DNA from: JADGRF01 sp036382515
GTDB lineage: Bacteria > Myxococcota_A > Polyangia > Polyangiales > JAFGIB01
Reading direction: 5' to 3'
DNA length: 16,974 bases
NCBI GenBank assembly: GCA_036382515.1
Contig: DASVHQ010000275.1
Coordinates: 1-16,974, forward strand
Under the pieces are notes generated by a model, which was given only the letters and a program-made list of their open reading frames with translations, was not told where the DNA came from and made no database searches. Of the stretch, positions 1 through 7,034 are shown piece after piece (the first letter of the stretch is position 1; the number at the start of each line of letters is the position of its first letter). Made by a program: the position numbers and the translations under genes.

Positions 1-708
1 CGTGGTCGCCGCGCCTTGCTCCGGTGAGAGCAGGTTGTGCGTCACGAGCCAGCGGAAAGGCCACGGCACCGAGCGCCAGACGTCGGTGGCTACAACGCCA
101 GGGTGCAGGCTGTAGGTGGTCACGCCGCTGCCTTGCAGGCGGCGGCCGAGCTCGGCGCTGAAGAGCACGTTGGCGAGCTTGGACACGCCGTACTCGGGCA
201 CGCCGGTGATCGAGCGGGTCGGTTTTCGCACCGCGTCCCAGTCGATGCCCTTGGCGCGGTAGTGCGCCTGGCTCGCCACCGTCACGATGCGCGCAGGTGC
301 CGAGCTACGGATGCGCTCCAGCAAGAGCTCGGTGAGCAAGAAGTGGCCGACGTGGTTCACACCGAAGGCCAGCTCGAAACCCGACTTGGTCGCGCCGCGC
401 GTGCCGGCGAGGCCAGCGTTGTTGATCAAGAGGTGCAGCGGCAGGCCGCGCTCGAGGAAGCTGCGCGCGCACTGCCGCACGCTGGCCAGGTCGGAGAGAT
501 CGAGCGACAAGAGCTCGACCTCACTGCTGCCGCTGTCGGCGGCGATGGCGGCTAGCGCAGGCCTCGCACGCTCGGCCGAGCGGCAGGCGATGAAGACGTG
601 CGCACCTTGGCGCGCGAGCTCGCGCGCGGTCACCAGGCCAATGCCGGTGTTGGCGCCGGTGACGAGGGCAACGCGACCGCGCAGGGGTTTGTCGGCAGGC
701 TGGCTCAT
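1..708 (-). CDS. Short-chain dehydrogenase/reductase, C-terminus off the left edge
   Basis: This is an NAD(P)-dependent oxidoreductase of the classical SDR family, closest in style to the retinol-dehydrogenase/WWOX-like group; its substrate cannot be read from sequence. Translation from ATG at 708 gives 236 codons before the window ends. The Rossmann cofactor motif TGANTGIG lies at residues 17-24, the structural NNAG at 96-99, the catalytic Ser at 146 (VASQAHY) and YGVSK at 173-177, so the catalytic set is complete. The HPGVV segment typical after the active site is also present. Such proteins usually run to about 290-310 residues, so perhaps 60 are missing. The start lies 7 nt after the stop of the upstream ABC exporter and has no clear Shine-Dalgarno, so translation is probably coupled and the two genes form an operon. 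Confidence 0.93.
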   Translation of the reverse strand, partial: MSQPADKPLRGRVALVTGANTGIGLVTARELARQGAHVFIACRSAERARPALAAIAADSGSSEVELLSLDLSDLASVRQCARSFLERGLPLHLLINNAGLAGTRGATKSGFELAFGVNHVGHFLLTELLLERIRSSAPARIVTVASQAHYRAKGIDWDAVRKPTRSITGVPEYGVSKLANVLFSAELGRRLQGSGVTTYSLHPGVVATDVWRSVPWPFRWLVTHNLLSPEQGAATT

Positions 709-715
709 GATGGGG

Positions 716-2569
716 TCAACGATAGCCTTCGGCCTGCAAGTTGAACAGCCGCGCGTAGCGGCCGTTCTTTGCCATCAGCTGCTCGTGGCTGCCTTGCTCG
801 ATGACCGCGCCACCTTCGAGGACCACAATCTCGTCGGCCATGCGCACGGTGGAGAAGCGGTGCGAGATCACGATGCCCATGCGGTTGTCGGCCAGGCTGC
901 GAAAGCGCGCGAAGATCTCGGCCTCGGCCTCGGCATCCATGGCGGCGGTGGGCTCATCGAGCACCAGGATGTCGGCGCCTTCACGCATGAACGCGCGCGA
1001 GAGCGCGATCTTCTGCCACTGACCGATCGACAGCTCCTGCCCGGACTTGAACCAGCGCCCGAGCTGCGTCGCGTAGCCCTGGGGCATGCGCTGGATGAAG
1101 GCGTCCGCCATACCCTTCTCGGCCGCGCGGCGCCAGCGTGGCTCGTCGTCGAAGGCGTCGACGTCGCCGGCACCGATGTTCTCGCCGACCAGCAGCTGGT
1201 AGCGAATGAAGTCCTGGAAGATCACGCCGATGCGGCGCCACAGCGCGTCGCGGTTCCACTGCCGCACGTCCAGCCCGTCCAGCAACACCCGACCTTCGGT
1301 CGGCTCGTACAGGCAAGTCAGGAGCTTGATCAGCGTCGTCTTGCCGGCTCCGTTTTCGCCGACCAACGCGAGCTTGCCGCCGCGCGGAATGTGCAGGTCG
1401 ACGTCGCGCAGCGCCGGAGCGCTGGCACCCGGATAGGTGAACGACACGTGCTCGAAGCGGATCCCGTCGCTCGGATCGGGACCTGCCGTGCTCTGCCCCT
1501 GCGATCTGCGCGAGGGGTGCTCCAGGTATTCGTAGAGATTCGAGAGGTAGAGGTTGTCCTCGTACATGCCGCCGATGGCGGCGAGGATCGCCGCCAGGGC
1601 GCTCTGGCCTTGCTTGAAGACCAAGAGGTACATCGTCATGTCGCCCAACGTCAGCGCGCCAGTCACGGCTCGGTACACGATCCATGCGTAGGTGGCGTAG
1701 AACGCGAGCGTGCTCAAAAGGCCCAGACCAAACCCCCAGGCGCCGCGACGCAGGGTGAGATCGCGGTCCTCGCCGAAGAGCTGCGCGAAGATCTCGCGAT
1801 AACGCCGCATGAAGAGCGGGCCCAGGCGAAAGAGCGTGACCTCCTTGGCGTTGTCCTCGCGCGCTAGCAGAGACTCGAGGTAGCTCTGTTTGCGCGATTC
1901 CTGCGCGCGCCAGCGAAACAAACGAAACGCGTCCTCGGAGAAGCGCGTCTCGACCAGGAACACCGGGATCGCGGCGACAGCGAGCACCACCACGGCCCAG
2001 CCGGACAGGCGCAGCAGCAAGCCGCCGTAGACCACCACCGAGATCGCGTTTTGCACGAGGCCAAAGGCGCGCTTCACCAGACTCAGCGGGCGCGACGAGG
2101 CTTCGCGACGCGCTCGCGTCATGCGGTCGTAGAACTCCGAGTCCTCGAAGTCGGCAAGCGTGAGAGTCAGGGCCTTCTCGAGGATCAGCTCGTTGACGCG
2201 CTGACCGAGCAGCGCGCGCAAGAGCGACTCGCAAGTGGACTGGCCGCGCTGCGCCGCCGACAGCAGCACGACGAGGCCCAGCTCGAGCGCGACGTAGATG
2301 AAGGCGGACTGACGCGTCAGCCCGCCGCCATGAGCAGCCGCGGCCACGACCGCGTCGACGATCAGCTTGCCGACGTAGGTGATCGCGGCTGGCAACAGGC
2401 CCGCCACAGCGGACAGCAGCGACAGCCACACCATGACCGGGCGGCTGGTCTGCCAGACCAGCGAAAAGGCGCGGCCCGTGTACTGGAAGACGCCGAGGAA
2501 GTCGCGCAGCCCGGCGCGAGCAGCGGGTGGTGCGGTGGGCAGATGGGGATGCGCGGCTGTTTCGCTCAC
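716..2569 (-). CDS. ABC exporter half-transporter (fused membrane and ATPase domains)
   Basis: This is an inner-membrane ABC exporter subunit that would work as a dimer; its cargo is unknown. Numbering from the GTG at 2569 gives 617 residues: an N-terminal six-helix exporter domain (about 30-340), then an ATPase domain (about 370-610). The ATPase has Walker A GENGAGKT (404-411), Q-loop Gln 452, signature LSIGQ (513-517), Walker B ILVLDE (534-539) and switch His 570. The segment ELSIGQWQKIALSRAF resembles exporters of the NisT/SpaT and multidrug type, where LSGGQ is commoner. An ATG at 2638 would add 23 residues, but these have poorer codon bias and no good ribosome binding site. The GTG instead sits 6 nt after a TATACT hexamer, so a short-leader or leaderless start is possible. 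The dehydrogenase follows 7 nt downstream. Confidence 0.93.
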   Translation of the reverse strand: MSETAAHPHLPTAPPAARAGLRDFLGVFQYTGRAFSLVWQTSRPVMVWLSLLSAVAGLLPAAITYVGKLIVDAVVAAAAHGGGLTRQSAFIYVALELGLVVLLSAAQRGQSTCESLLRALLGQRVNELILEKALTLTLADFEDSEFYDRMTRARREASSRPLSLVKRAFGLVQNAISVVVYGGLLLRLSGWAVVVLAVAAIPVFLVETRFSEDAFRLFRWRAQESRKQSYLESLLAREDNAKEVTLFRLGPLFMRRYREIFAQLFGEDRDLTLRRGAWGFGLGLLSTLAFYATYAWIVYRAVTGALTLGDMTMYLLVFKQGQSALAAILAAIGGMYEDNLYLSNLYEYLEHPSRRSQGQSTAGPDPSDGIRFEHVSFTYPGASAPALRDVDLHIPRGGKLALVGENGAGKTTLIKLLTCLYEPTEGRVLLDGLDVRQWNRDALWRRIGVIFQDFIRYQLLVGENIGAGDVDAFDDEPRWRRAAEKGMADAFIQRMPQGYATQLGRWFKSGQELSIGQWQKIALSRAFMREGADILVLDEPTAAMDAEAEAEIFARFRSLADNRMGIVISHRFSTVRMADEIVVLEGGAVIEQGSHEQLMAKNGRYARLFNLQAEGYR

Positions 2570-2575
2570 GCGCGC

Positions 2576-2581
2576 AGTATA
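2576..2581 (-). promoter_or_regulatory. Candidate -10 box (TATACT) before the ABC exporter
   Basis: On the minus strand TATACT matches the sigma-70 -10 consensus at five of six bases and ends exactly 6 nt before the GTG at 2569. Transcription would then begin at or next to the start codon. No convincing -35 hexamer is seen 16-18 nt upstream. If the ATG at 2638 is used instead, this motif is merely coding sequence. Confidence 0.35.
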
Positions 2582-2736
2582 CGGCCTGCGCGACGCGGCG
2601 CATCGGCTACACGTGCCAGCAGCTAGCTCGCTAGGCATGGCCGCCCACGATCAGCTCGCTCGACTGGTCAGACCCCTAGATCCCACGGCCGTCAGGCCTT
2701 TTGCGCCGCCTGCGAAGCGTGCTGTACATCGCACAC

Positions 2737-2750
2737 GCCCCGTGCGGGGC
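2737..2750. other. Small perfect hairpin in the divergent intergenic region
   Basis: GCCCC and GGGGC flank a four-base GTGC loop. The hairpin lies between the divergent ABC exporter and glycine-zipper genes, 43 nt before the latter's start. No T-tract follows on either strand, so it is not a standard terminator; it could be an operator or a leader hairpin. The rest of 2570-2792 shows only weak promoter-like words (TTGCGC at 2701, TACATC at 2725). Confidence 0.3.
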
Positions 2751-2792
2751 CCGTCGCTGGATGCTAGTTTGCCGCGTGGAGGACCTCTTCAG

Positions 2793-3401
2793 ATGTCTCA
2801 CCGCTCGCTGTTGCTCGTCGCCCTCACCGCTGCGCTGCTCGTGCCCGCGACCACGTTCGCGCGCGACTCCGACGCATCCGAGGTGGCAGACGGCCCTTCG
2901 CTCTTCTCCTACGGCTGGCAAGGCTTCTGGACCGGCGCCATGGTCGGCCTGGCGGCTGGCTACGTGGCCACCGGCCCGACCTATCAATCGCACGAGTGGA
3001 AGACGCTGGTGCTCGGTCTGGGCATCGGTGCGCTCTCCGGCCTGGGCGTTGGCGTCTCGCTCGCGATCACGGACGCCGCCAGCAACGACGCGCGCATGGG
3101 TTGGCTCGTGCTGCGCGACGCAGACTACGGCTCACTCTTGGGCGCGTTCGCCGGTGCGGCCGTCGGAGCGCTCGTGTGGATCAACGATGGAAGGCCGAAG
3201 AACGTGCTCACCGGTGCCGCGATCGGCGCGTTGATCGGCGCCGGCGTGGGCGCGATCTTCGGAGTGATCGAGGGCGCCGCCGCCCAGCGCCGCCATCGGC
3301 GGCAGGCGAACGCTCAGGCCGGCTTGCACCTGAGTCTGGGCGCGCTGCCCTCGGCCACCGGCGTGCCGGGTCTCGGTCCGGTGCTGCTCGGTCACTTCTG
3401 A
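2793..3401 (+). CDS. Exported glycine-zipper-like membrane protein of unknown function
   Basis: I do not recognise a named family. The 202-residue product starts with a Sec-type signal peptide (about residues 1-23, ending TTFA before an acidic stretch). It then has four glycine/alanine-rich hydrophobic segments at about 44-61, 71-92, 113-130 and 138-160, with recurrent GxxxG and GxxxA spacing, for example TGAAIGALIGAGVGAIFG. This pattern is typical of glycine-zipper membrane proteins, so an envelope location is likely. A basic patch (QRRHRRQ) follows the last segment. The ATG at 2793 is chosen because GGAGG lies 10 nt upstream and the signal peptide begins there; the frame stays open much further upstream without coding character. 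The patatin gene follows 53 nt downstream on the same strand. Confidence 0.82.
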   Translation: MSHRSLLLVALTAALLVPATTFARDSDASEVADGPSLFSYGWQGFWTGAMVGLAAGYVATGPTYQSHEWKTLVLGLGIGALSGLGVGVSLAITDAASNDARMGWLVLRDADYGSLLGAFAGAAVGALVWINDGRPKNVLTGAAIGALIGAGVGAIFGVIEGAAAQRRHRRQANAQAGLHLSLGALPSATGVPGLGPVLLGHF

Positions 3402-3442
3402 GCCAGCGCCACCGACCACGGCCACGCGCGACGTCTTCGTGT

Positions 3443-3448
3443 TAGGGT
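3443..3448 (+). promoter_or_regulatory. Candidate -10 box (TAGGGT) or weak Shine-Dalgarno before the patatin gene
   Basis: TAGGGT ends 6 nt before the ATG at 3455, the same spacing as TATACT before the ABC exporter GTG. It may mark a leaderless promoter. Equally, AGGGTG at 3444-3449 may be a poor ribosome binding site. No -35 element is evident. Confidence 0.25.
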
Positions 3449-3454
3449 GCTTAC

Positions 3455-4597
3455 ATGGCCAGAGTCGGGTTGGTGCTGAGCGGCGGCGGTGCACGTGCGG
3501 CCTATCAAGTCGGAGCGATCCGCGGGCTCTCCGAAATCCTGGGCAAGCAAACCTCGCCCTTCGAGATCCTGGCCGGCCTGTCGGCCGGTGGTATCAACAG
3601 CACCGCACTCGCCATTCACGCCGACGACTTCCCCGAGGCCGCCGAGCACCTGACCGACGTCTGGGCGTCGCTCACGCCCGACCACGTCTTCCGCACCGAC
3701 CTGCCCAACCTCGCCGCACTCGGTATGCGCTGGTTCAAGGACGTGACGACCGGCGGCGTGCTCGGCCCGAGCCGCGCCACACACCTGCTCGACACCACGC
3801 CCCTGCGCGAGCTGCTGACCCGCGAGCTGCCCGTGTCGCGCATCAAGCAGCACCTGGACTCCGGCGTGCTGCACGGCGTTGCGCTCACGGCGACCAACTA
3901 CCTCACCGGCACGACCGTCACGTTCTTCGACGGCTCCTCCGAGATCAAACAGTGGGTGCGGCACGGACGCATCTCGCAGCGCGAGCCGCTCGGCGTTGAC
4001 CACGTGATGGCCTCGGCCGCAATTCCGATCTTCTTCCCGCCGGTCAGCGTCGACGGCCGGATCTACGGCGACGGCGGCGTACGTATGACGGCGCCGATCA
4101 GCCCAGCCATCCACCTCGGTGCCGAGAAGATCGTGGCGATCGGCATCCGCTACTACCGCACTGCGGAAGCCACCATCGCGATGAACCGCGACCAGCACGC
4201 CGCCTCCGTGAGTGTCGCCAAGATCGTCGGCGTGCTGCTCAACTCGGTGTTCCTGGACTCGCTCGACAACGACCTCGAGCGCATGGAGCGCATCAACCGC
4301 ACGCTCAGCCTCCTGCCCGCGAGCGAACGCAAGCAGACCCCCGACTTTCTGCGCACGATTCCCGTGCTCTCGCTACGGCCCTCGCAGGACCTGGGTCGGC
4401 TCGCGGCCGATCAATACGAGCAGTTCCCCACCACCTTGCGCTACCTCTTGCGTGGTATCGGCGCGACGGGGGACTCCGGCTGGGACCTCGTGTCGTACGT
4501 GGCCTTCGTGCCGGGTTACATCGCGAACCTGGTCGAGCTCGGCTACGCCGACACTCTGGCGCGCAGCACGGAGATCGAGGCCTTCTTCGCGGACTGA
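3455..4597 (+). CDS. Patatin-like phospholipase
   Basis: This is a 380-residue serine acyl hydrolase of the patatin family, expected to cleave acyl esters of phospholipids with a Ser-Asp dyad. The oxyanion-hole glycines are in SGGGARAAYQVG (9-20), the nucleophile is Ser 43 in GLSAG (41-45), and the catalytic Asp is 206 in DGG (206-208). The first residues already form the core strand before the oxyanion loop, so the start is well supported and there is no signal peptide. The protein is probably cytosolic or membrane-associated unless delivered by a dedicated secretion route. The C-terminal ~150 residues are helical-looking and not recognised. It lies alone after the glycine-zipper gene, with which it may be co-transcribed. 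Whether it acts in lipid turnover, predation or signalling cannot be told. Confidence 0.95.
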   Translation: MARVGLVLSGGGARAAYQVGAIRGLSEILGKQTSPFEILAGLSAGGINSTALAIHADDFPEAAEHLTDVWASLTPDHVFRTDLPNLAALGMRWFKDVTTGGVLGPSRATHLLDTTPLRELLTRELPVSRIKQHLDSGVLHGVALTATNYLTGTTVTFFDGSSEIKQWVRHGRISQREPLGVDHVMASAAIPIFFPPVSVDGRIYGDGGVRMTAPISPAIHLGAEKIVAIGIRYYRTAEATIAMNRDQHAASVSVAKIVGVLLNSVFLDSLDNDLERMERINRTLSLLPASERKQTPDFLRTIPVLSLRPSQDLGRLAADQYEQFPTTLRYLLRGIGATGDSGWDLVSYVAFVPGYIANLVELGYADTLARSTEIEAFFAD

Positions 4598-4627
4598 CGC
4601 AGCTCACCGCGCCGGCCCGCGCCCGCG

Positions 4628-4848
4628 CTACTTGATCGTGGAACCACTGACCTGGGGGTTGCCACTGGCCAGCGCGAAAATGCCCGGGGAGCCCTGGCTC
4701 TCGAAACCTGCGCGGGGGTTGTTCGTGAGCGTCGAGTCCTTGATCAGGAGCGTGCCGCTCCAGCGCCATCGCGACCACCGCCGCACGTCACCAGCGAAAC
4801 GACACAGCCGATCCAGCACACACGCAAGGCCAGTGTGAAACGCGACAT
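4628..4848 (-). pseudogene. Remnant of a beta-helix lipoprotein gene, middle deleted and frame-shifted
   Basis: At 4848 an ATG preceded by GGAGGG opens a lipoprotein signal sequence (MSRFTLALRVCWIGCVVSLV) followed by a lipobox-like TCGGG. This frame then stops after only 34 residues, at 4744. In another minus-strand frame the same DNA continues as SGTLLIKDSTLTNN and later PGIFALASGNPQVSGSTIK, ending with TAG at 4628-4630. That tail has the short beta-strand/turn and Asn-ladder look of a right-handed parallel beta-helix protein. The simplest reading is one former gene for a surface lipoprotein whose central coils were deleted out of frame. A -10-like TATCTT lies upstream. The alternative, a genuine 34-residue lipopeptide, is less likely because the tail would then be unexplained. 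Confidence 0.6.
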
Positions 4849-4867
4849 CGTGAACCCTCCAGCGCGC

Positions 4868-4873
4868 AAGATA
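4868..4873 (-). promoter_or_regulatory. Candidate -10 box (TATCTT) of the decayed lipoprotein gene
   Basis: On the minus strand TATCTT lies about 20 nt before the ATG at 4848, with the GGAGGG ribosome binding site between them. A TTTCGT word sits 18 nt upstream as a weak -35. The retained promoter and ribosome binding site suggest a recent deletion. Confidence 0.3.
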
Positions 4874-4947
4874 GCCTGGCTGCGGGTCCAGACGAAACAC
4901 ACCGGTGTCGCCGAGCCAATCTTCACGCGCGGTGCAGCCTGCGCGGC

Positions 4948-6492
4948 TCAATCGAGCGCCAGGCGCTCGCGCACACGACCGAGGTTTTCGGCCAGCGGGC
5001 GTGTTGCGTCGAGCAAGAGATGCTCCGCGGCCGACAGCTCGCTCACGGCCTCGTAGCCGGCCATGAAGTGCGGCAGAAGCTCGGGCCCTGCGTCACTCAC
5101 GCTCGGACCGAGGGCACGGCGCCGCAGACGCTCCTCGCACACGGCGACCGGCGCGCGGCATTCGACGAACACGAAGGCCACGCCGTGCCGCTGCGCCAGC
5201 TCGCGCATCCGCCCGCGCTCTGCCGCCGAGCGAAAGCTGGCGTCGACGATCACCGTGCGCTTGCTCGACAACACCGCATCCGCGCGCGTGAGCAGCTCCG
5301 AGTACACGCGCGCGCTGGCCTCGGGCGCGTAGGCACCCGAAAACGCAGCGCTGCCGAGTCGCGTCGTGGGCGCGGCGCTGGCCAGATGCTTGCGTGTACG
5401 GTCGGCATCGACGACAGGCACCGAGAGCTCGGCACCGAGGGCGTCGCTGAGCGTGCTCTTGCCGGCTGCGATCATGCCACCGACGGCGCACAGCACGGGC
5501 GCTTGCACCGGTTCGCGCGCGCAGGCCAGCGAGAGCAGGTAGTGCTTACGCGCCTGGGCTGCCGCACGCTGCCGTACCGACTGCGGCTGAGTCTCGTCGT
5601 ACTCCACGATCGACTCCACCTTGCCGCGCACGTAGGCGCGGTAGCTCTCGTAGAAGTCGACCAAGCGATACAGCTGGAAGTCGTTCGCGCTGCGCGCGTA
5701 GGCGGCCAACAGCGTCTCGGCGAGATCGGAGCGCTCGTGCCAGACCAGATCCATCGACAGAAACGCCAGGTCGGCGCACACGTCCGCGTAGCGAAAGCGT
5801 TCATTGAACTCGATGCAGTCGATGACCTCGATACTGCCGTCGTCACCGAGATACACGTGCTCCAGGCGCAGGTCGCCGTGGCCATCGCGCACGCGGCCCT
5901 GCGCGATGCGCTCGGCGAAGAGCCCTTTGTGCGCGTCGAGGAAGCCCAGCTGATAGCGCTCGATCTCCGCGATCTCGCTCGACGACAGGTGCTGCGGCGC
6001 GCTGGTCCTGGTCTGCTCGAAGTTCTCGCGCACGTTCGCGAGGATCAGCGACGGGTCACCGAAACGCGCGGTGTGCTCGCCCAGCGCAGCGTCGCGATGG
6101 AAGCTCGCCAGGCGCTCTGCCAACGAGACGAGCTGCTGCCGGGTCAACCGATTCGCGCGCAGCCGTTGGTCGGCCGCGTCGGCATCGGGCAAGCGACGCA
6201 TGAGCACGCCGAAGTCCACGAGCTCGCCCTCGCCGTTGACGTGGTGCATGCCTTGCGCGTCGCAATGGATGGGCACGACGCGCAAGTACACGCTGGGCGC
6301 CAGGCGGCGATTGAGCTGCAGCTCGGCCTCGCATGCCGCTTGCCGCGCGGCGAGCGTACGAAAATCCAGAAAGCCGAGCGAGACCGGCTTCTTCACCTTG
6401 AGCACGTGCTCCGGATGCATGAACACCCAGGAGATGTGGGTCTGCCGCAGCTCGTCGCAACCGACGAGCAAGTCGTCAGGCAAAGTACCCAC
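4948..6492 (-). CDS. Fused APH-like kinase and P-loop kinase (COG2187/COG0645 type)
   Basis: This 514-residue protein joins two predicted kinases; neither substrate is known. The N-terminal half (about 1-325) is an aminoglycoside-phosphotransferase-like fold with HGD at 205-207 and a metal-binding IDCIEF around Asp 225. The Asn normally five residues after the catalytic Asp is His 212 (HGDLRLEH), which I believe is usual in this subfamily. The C-terminal half (about 331-514) is an AAA_33/zeta-toxin-like P-loop kinase with GGMIAAGKST at 338-347 and a following VDADRTRKHL segment. The start is a GTG with AGGAGGGG just upstream. The gene follows the CBS gene by 10 nt, so the two form an operon. 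Despite the APH fold there is no reason to call it antibiotic resistance. Related fusions often sit with stress or anaerobiosis genes. Confidence 0.9.
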   Translation of the reverse strand: MGTLPDDLLVGCDELRQTHISWVFMHPEHVLKVKKPVSLGFLDFRTLAARQAACEAELQLNRRLAPSVYLRVVPIHCDAQGMHHVNGEGELVDFGVLMRRLPDADAADQRLRANRLTRQQLVSLAERLASFHRDAALGEHTARFGDPSLILANVRENFEQTRTSAPQHLSSSEIAEIERYQLGFLDAHKGLFAERIAQGRVRDGHGDLRLEHVYLGDDGSIEVIDCIEFNERFRYADVCADLAFLSMDLVWHERSDLAETLLAAYARSANDFQLYRLVDFYESYRAYVRGKVESIVEYDETQPQSVRQRAAAQARKHYLLSLACAREPVQAPVLCAVGGMIAAGKSTLSDALGAELSVPVVDADRTRKHLASAAPTTRLGSAAFSGAYAPEASARVYSELLTRADAVLSSKRTVIVDASFRSAAERGRMRELAQRHGVAFVFVECRAPVAVCEERLRRRALGPSVSDAGPELLPHFMAGYEAVSELSAAEHLLLDATRPLAENLGRVRERLALD

Positions 6493-6502
6493 GGCCCCTC
6501 CT

Positions 6503-6916
6503 CTACTCGACTTCTTCCTCGATCGCGCGCAGCACGTCGACGTAGCTCACGATGCCCACGAGCTCGGCCGAGCCTGGATGCACCACGGGCAGCGCGCTCA
6601 CCTTCTCATCGAGCATCAAGCCGATCAGCTCGCGCAGCGTCGCGTCGGCGTCCACGGTGACCACCGTGCCAGTCATGAGATCAGTCACTTGCTCGCGCAG
6701 CCGCGCGCGCAGCGCCTGCGCGCTGGCAGCATCTTGCACCAGCGACAGGCCCAAGCTGCGCAGGTCGCGGTCGCTGAGAATGCCTACAACTTCCAGGCCG
6801 CGCACGACCGGCAGGTGACGGATGTCCCGCTCCGCCATGAGCCGCAGCGCTTCCTCGATCTTCGTGCGTTCGGTCACCGTCACTGGGTTGGACGTCATGA
6901 TGTCTTCGGCGAGCAT
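6503..6916 (-). CDS. Stand-alone CBS-pair protein
   Basis: This 137-residue protein consists almost entirely of two CBS motifs, at about residues 5-57 (ending GILSDRDLR) and 75-132 (ending GIVSYVDVLR). CBS pairs form a Bateman module that commonly binds AMP, ATP, NAD(H) or S-adenosylmethionine and acts as an energy or cofactor sensor. No catalytic or DNA-binding part is attached, so it probably regulates a partner. It is the first gene of the operon with the two-domain kinase, its likely partner. The ATG at 6916 has a strong GGAGGT upstream. It is divergent from the membrane sensor/PatZ operon across a 118-bp gap. Confidence 0.93.
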   Translation of the reverse strand: MLAEDIMTSNPVTVTERTKIEEALRLMAERDIRHLPVVRGLEVVGILSDRDLRSLGLSLVQDAASAQALRARLREQVTDLMTGTVVTVDADATLRELIGLMLDEKVSALPVVHPGSAELVGIVSYVDVLRAIEEEVE

Positions 6917-7034
6917 CGAATACCTCCACGCACGGCCCCGACTATCTACCTACGCATGCCTGGACCCGATGCAACCGTGTGCCGCGCGCGGTTTGCGCTG
7001 GCTCCACGCATGCTTATATGAGGCACGGGGTCGC
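6917..7034. promoter_or_regulatory. Divergent promoter region with two ACGCATGC repeats
   Basis: This 118-bp gap drives two operons in opposite directions. For the rightward genes TTGCGC (6993-6998) and TATATG (7015-7020), spaced 16 nt, form a plausible sigma-70-type promoter; the leftward side has only weak words (TAGATA). The octamer ACGCATGC, which contains the palindrome GCATGC, occurs twice in the same orientation at 6952-6959 and 7006-7013. The second copy abuts the rightward -10 box, a position suited to an operator. No FNR-type box is visible here. Confidence 0.45.

Noticed and set aside
1..708. The window as a closed circle joining the right-edge dehydrogenase start to the left-edge dehydrogenase
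   Set aside because: The left gene already has its own start and motifs, and its frame does not continue sensibly into the right edge.
287..1867. A 526-codon plus-strand open frame over the dehydrogenase and ABC exporter
   Set aside because: It spans two real opposite-strand genes and their boundary, with shadow-type composition.
4948..6492. Aminoglycoside resistance or zeta-toxin gene
   Set aside because: The fold similarity is real, but the fused layout and operon with a CBS protein point to a regulatory kinase; no antitoxin is adjacent.
5020..6660. A 546-codon plus-strand open frame over the kinase gene
   Set aside because: Antisense shadow of the kinase and CBS genes; no recognisable motif and it crosses the boundary of two real genes.
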